Origin: JALJPB01 sp034111045
GTDB taxonomy: Bacteria; Pseudomonadota; Gammaproteobacteria; Enterobacterales; Alteromonadaceae
Direction of reading: 5' to 3'
Assembly (NCBI GenBank): GCA_034111045.1
Contig: JAWUYA010000061.1
Location: 1 to 56,606, forward strand
DNA: 56,606 nt
The notes under the pieces were generated by a model. That model saw only the letters and a list, made by a program, of their open reading frames with translations. It was not told where the DNA came from and did not search any database. Below are positions 53,643 through 56,606 of the stretch, in pieces. Made by a program: the position numbers and the translations under genes. Numbering within the stretch: position 1 is the first letter of the stretch; every line of letters begins with the position of its first letter.

Positions 53643-55214
53643 ATGAAAAAATTTAATATTGTAGCAAAGTTAACTGTTGGGCTAGTTGTTGTAACTATTA
53701 GCAAGATCACATGGGCTTCGACTATCCCAGCAATAGAGCCAAAAATTTCAACAAGTCACAATCAGTCTTGGCAACTCGTTTGGTCAGACGAATTTAACGG
53801 TAATACGATAGATGTCACTAAGTGGAGTCATGTGGTCGACTGTTATGGTGGTGGTAATAATGAACAACAATGTTATACCGATCGCAAAAACAATTCATTT
53901 GTTGAACAAGGGATGCTCAATATTATTGCCCAACGTGAAGACTTTATTGGCTCGGCTAACGCTGATGGTAATTTGAGCCGTACCACTTCATTACCTTATA
54001 CCTCAGCAAAATTGCAAACTTTGAATAAAGGTGATTGGCAATACGGGCGTTTTGAAATTCGAGCAAAATTACCTTACGGGCAGGGCACATGGCCTGCGGT
54101 TTGGATGCTACCTACCGACTATGTTTATGGGGGGTGGGCCGCGTCGGGTGAAATAGATATTGTTGAAGCGGCCAATTTAAAAACACCTTCAGGGGCCGCA
54201 GATGCCATTGAAAATGAAGTGGAGTCGCGTGTACATGGCACCTTGCATTTTGGCGAAGTTTGGCCCAACAATGTGCATTCAGGCACTGCCTATAAATTTG
54301 CACCCACGATGAATCCCGCAGATTCTTTTCATACCTATGCCATTGAATGGCAAGCGGGAGAAATTCGCTGGTACGTTGATGATATTCACTATGCAACACA
54401 AAGAAAATCAGGTTGGTACAGTAAGTATTTAAAAGGTGATGAATTAGTCTTAGGAGAAGGTAGCGCCCCTTATGATCAAAAATTTCACCTTATTCTAAAT
54501 CTTGCCGTCGGTGGAGCTTGGGCAAGTAACGCTAATAACAAGGGTATTGATGAAACTGTTTTTCCGCAAAAATTACAAATTGACTTTGTTCGTGTTTACC
54601 AATGTCAGTTAACCGATAAAACCAGTGACGGCTGCGAAACTATTGGTGAAAATGCCAAATTTGTTGAAGGGCATAAAAGTATTATCCCGGCAAAGAATGT
54701 TGCCCTTGGCCCTGTGTTTAATTTATACCGTTCCACTGCAAGTCAAACCGGTTTAAATGCCGCACTAGTTTTTAATCACTATGATCCTGACAATTCCATA
54801 AGTTATCAGGAAATAACAACTGAAAACGGTCAAGTTCTAGGCATTAAGCAACAAGGTAATAAAGGTAATATTGCTTTACAATATCCAGGCCATGCAGATT
54901 TAAGCCATTTTTTTGAACATGGAGAATTAGTGTTTGATGTTAAAATAAATACTCGAGCAAGTGACAGTAAATTATTCATAAAATTAGGAAGCGGCTGGCC
55001 GATGGTCAGTAATGTTGAATTATCTATTGATAAAATAGGCCAGTGGCAGCAAATTCGACTAAACATTGCTGAACTTATTAATCAGGGTAATAGCCGTTAT
55101 TCTGATCCTTTAGCAAAAGCGGTGATCAATAATATTCACAGTTTTTTTGTGGTTGAGCCAATAGGTGCAATGGAAGTGTTAGTAAAGAATGTTCGTTTTG
55201 AAAATAAGATGTAG
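53643..55214 (+). CDS. secreted GH16 beta-1,3-glucanase (laminarinase-like)
   Basis: 523 residues. Signal peptide MKKFNIVAKLTVGLVVVTISKITWA. GH16 domain at about 40-325: WQLVWSDEFNG, NNEQQCYTD, the catalytic signature ASGEIDIVEA with E170, D172 and E175, and HTYAIEWQAGEIRWYVDD. The residue pattern after the signature suits endo-beta-1,3-glucanases. Residues about 335-523 form an extra beta-sandwich (NLYRSTASQTGLNAALVF to VEPIGAMEVLVKNVRFENK), probably glucan-binding. It should cut laminarin outside the cell. Agarase or carrageenase specificity is less likely given the locus. Confidence 0.88.
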   Translation: MKKFNIVAKLTVGLVVVTISKITWASTIPAIEPKISTSHNQSWQLVWSDEFNGNTIDVTKWSHVVDCYGGGNNEQQCYTDRKNNSFVEQGMLNIIAQREDFIGSANADGNLSRTTSLPYTSAKLQTLNKGDWQYGRFEIRAKLPYGQGTWPAVWMLPTDYVYGGWAASGEIDIVEAANLKTPSGAADAIENEVESRVHGTLHFGEVWPNNVHSGTAYKFAPTMNPADSFHTYAIEWQAGEIRWYVDDIHYATQRKSGWYSKYLKGDELVLGEGSAPYDQKFHLILNLAVGGAWASNANNKGIDETVFPQKLQIDFVRVYQCQLTDKTSDGCETIGENAKFVEGHKSIIPAKNVALGPVFNLYRSTASQTGLNAALVFNHYDPDNSISYQEITTENGQVLGIKQQGNKGNIALQYPGHADLSHFFEHGELVFDVKINTRASDSKLFIKLGSGWPMVSNVELSIDKIGQWQQIRLNIAELINQGNSRYSDPLAKAVINNIHSFFVVEPIGAMEVLVKNVRFENKM

Positions 55215-55272
55215 TTAACACTGATACCAATCACACTACTTTACTCGTCAATCATCAATGCTGGCGGTCAAC

Positions 55273-55295
55273 TAGCGGGGGATATTCCCCCGCTA
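55273..55295. terminator. bidirectional hairpin between convergent GH16 genes
   Basis: TAGCGGGGGA (55273-55282) and TCCCCCGCTA (55286-55295) pair perfectly around a 3-nt loop. GC-rich in an AT-rich region and placed between two convergent stops, so it likely ends both transcripts, although no U tract follows directly. Confidence 0.65.
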
Positions 55296-55316
55296 TGCTT
55301 GATATTTTAGTTGCTA

Positions 55317-56606
55317 TCAATAAAGCTTAGTCTGTCTAGTCGGCGTTAATAGTGATATCAGCAATAACCACAATAGGCTATATATTACGCCACCCTTGCT
55401 GGTTGATGGTGCTGCTATCACGTCATCAACAACTTGACCCACTTGGTTTTGAGCCACACTGAACTGAATATTGGCTGATGTTGAAAGTGCAGGAATAGCA
55501 TTGTCAGTTACAGTGACATCAATTTTGTGAGAACTACCGCCCACCATAGATATGGGATCAAAACTGAGTGTTGCCTTATTAATAACCGGTGAAGGGATAG
55601 CGCCGCCGATAATCCAAGAAAAACTAACCGTATCATCAACATTGGCATCAAAGGCTAAGGCGGTAATTTCCACTATGCCCTCATTAACAGCTATTGTTGA
55701 GACCGCCATGTTGTTTTGTTTGATCGATAAAGTAACGGTTGGGGCGGTATTATTATCCGTTAATGAACAACCATCACTGCTAACCGTATCGCCTTGAGGA
55801 GTGTTTGGGCATAAGTCCATCTCATTAGCTATACCGTCATTATCATCATCAGCGTAAACGGTTGGGGTGCTTTCATTACAACGACTGGCATTATTTTGAT
55901 TGGTTGCTGTACAGTGCGCTAAATAATCAACTTCCATGGTTGCCTTGCTAAGATTTGGGTCTATGTTACCGCCTAAATTTCCGCCGATAGCAACATTGAG
56001 CAAGACAAACATCGGCTCTTTATATTGCGGGCAATTTGAGACATTATGCGAGGTAACTAAGGTATCATCCATGTAAAAGGAAATGTTATTTTCATCCCAT
56101 TCTATCGCATAGTCATGCCAGCTAAGCACATCACTTGCGCCGTTAGGGTAATTAAATCTAATTTCATTGCCACAGCTAGTACCTCCGGTATTAAAGAAAT
56201 TGGTGATGTAAGTCGTTGGGCTATTTGCAAACCATTCCCAAACGTCAATCTCGCCTGCACCAGGATTTGGCCAATGGGAAAAATCATCATCGTATTTTCT
56301 GGGACTTTCGGCGATGCGATTTTCCAACATCCAAAAGGCGGGCCATGTACCCGCTTCTAAATTATGAAAACGAAGTCGAGCTTCAATACGGCCATAAAGA
56401 AATTCTCGTTTGTCTTTGCCGTTAATTCTACCAGAGGTCCAAGATTTTGATTGATTATTTAAGCCCGCACAATTAACTTGCTGCTGACGAGCAATTATTT
56501 TCAAAGTGCCATTAGAGACATCGAAATTTTTATCAGTCGAGCTGTCATCATCGGTATAGCACTGAACTTCGTTATTATAATTGGCATCAGTTTGTGCCGT
56601 CCAGTT
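55317..56606 (-). CDS. GH16 glucanase with Ig domain and C-terminal sorting-like tail (partial)
   Basis: 430 codons, open to the right edge; the start and part of the GH16 domain lie outside. From the edge: NNEVQCYTDDD, RIEARLRFHNLEAGTWPAFW, the catalytic signature GAGEIDVWEW (two Glu and the Asp), and HDYAIEWDENNISFYMDD. A TSP3-like calcium-binding linker (DDDNDGIANEMDLCPNTPQGD) follows, then one Ig-like domain (TVTLSIKQNNMAVST to NIQFSV). The C-terminus SKGGVIYSLLWLLLISLLTPTRQ resembles GlyGly-CTERM tails processed by rhombosortase. It should act at the surface or be released by type II secretion. It converges on the other GH16 gene. Confidence 0.85.
   Translation of the reverse strand, partial: NWTAQTDANYNNEVQCYTDDDSSTDKNFDVSNGTLKIIARQQQVNCAGLNNQSKSWTSGRINGKDKREFLYGRIEARLRFHNLEAGTWPAFWMLENRIAESPRKYDDDFSHWPNPGAGEIDVWEWFANSPTTYITNFFNTGGTSCGNEIRFNYPNGASDVLSWHDYAIEWDENNISFYMDDTLVTSHNVSNCPQYKEPMFVLLNVAIGGNLGGNIDPNLSKATMEVDYLAHCTATNQNNASRCNESTPTVYADDDNDGIANEMDLCPNTPQGDTVSSDGCSLTDNNTAPTVTLSIKQNNMAVSTIAVNEGIVEITALAFDANVDDTVSFSWIIGGAIPSPVINKATLSFDPISMVGGSSHKIDVTVTDNAIPALSTSANIQFSVAQNQVGQVVDDVIAAPSTSKGGVIYSLLWLLLISLLTPTRQTKLY

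Noticed and set aside
1..56606. CRISPR arrays, tRNA or rRNA genes, prophage and integron features
   Set aside because: I looked for regular repeat-spacer patterns, cloverleaf sequences and phage or integrase genes and found none.

Overview
The window is bacterial chromosome, AT-rich and densely coded. It most resembles a marine gammaproteobacterium of the Alteromonadales, probably Colwellia or a relative. This is inferred from the gene families (DUF3718, choice-of-anchor H, a laminarin locus, a paa cluster) and the base composition; no rRNA marker is present. I see no tRNA, rRNA, CRISPR array or intact mobile element.

Layout. (1) 1-14.0 kb is a mixed region: the tail of an unidentified gene, a DUF885 peptidase-like lipoprotein, an OmpA-type outer-membrane protein preceded by four 11-bp phased repeats, an overlapping acnA-fumC operon, a WD40-like lipoprotein, a DUF3718 protein, two small hypotheticals and a DUF3300 protein. 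(2) 14.3-23.8 kb is signalling: a nitrate/nitrite-sensor-domain chemoreceptor, a PepSY-PhoP-PhoQ operon divergent from a choice-of-anchor H protein with PhoP-box-like elements facing both ways, a LysE exporter, and a CheY/CheC/diguanylate cyclase operon. Two decayed genes (a class C beta-lactamase-related serine hydrolase and an MBL-fold hydrolase) flank that last operon. (3) 24.5-31.5 kb is a phenylacetyl-CoA epoxidase cluster, paaABCDE-paaX plus a hydratase/dehydrogenase fusion, behind a promoter overlapped by a near-perfect palindrome. paaK, paaG, paaZ and paaJ are not here. (4) 32.4 kb to the right edge is a beta-1,3-glucan (laminarin) utilisation locus.

How the glucan locus appears to work: two GH16 endoglucanases (one secreted, one with a C-terminal sorting-like tail and cut by the window edge) and a carbohydrate-binding lipoprotein act outside. 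A GH3 lipoprotein trims oligosaccharides, and its glucose can enter through a FucP/GluP-type permease. Two GPH-family symporters bring in oligosaccharides. In the cytoplasm a GH1 beta-glucosidase, two GH17 enzymes without signal peptides and a 1152-residue GH94/GH149/GH161-type phosphorylase degrade them by hydrolysis and phosphorolysis. Two LacI-family repressors and a LytS/LytTR-type two-component system, the latter co-directional with the phosphorylase and GH17 genes, probably control it. Two identical 14-bp palindromes and one related 22-bp palindrome are the likely LacI-family operators. No TonB-dependent receptor is seen in the window.
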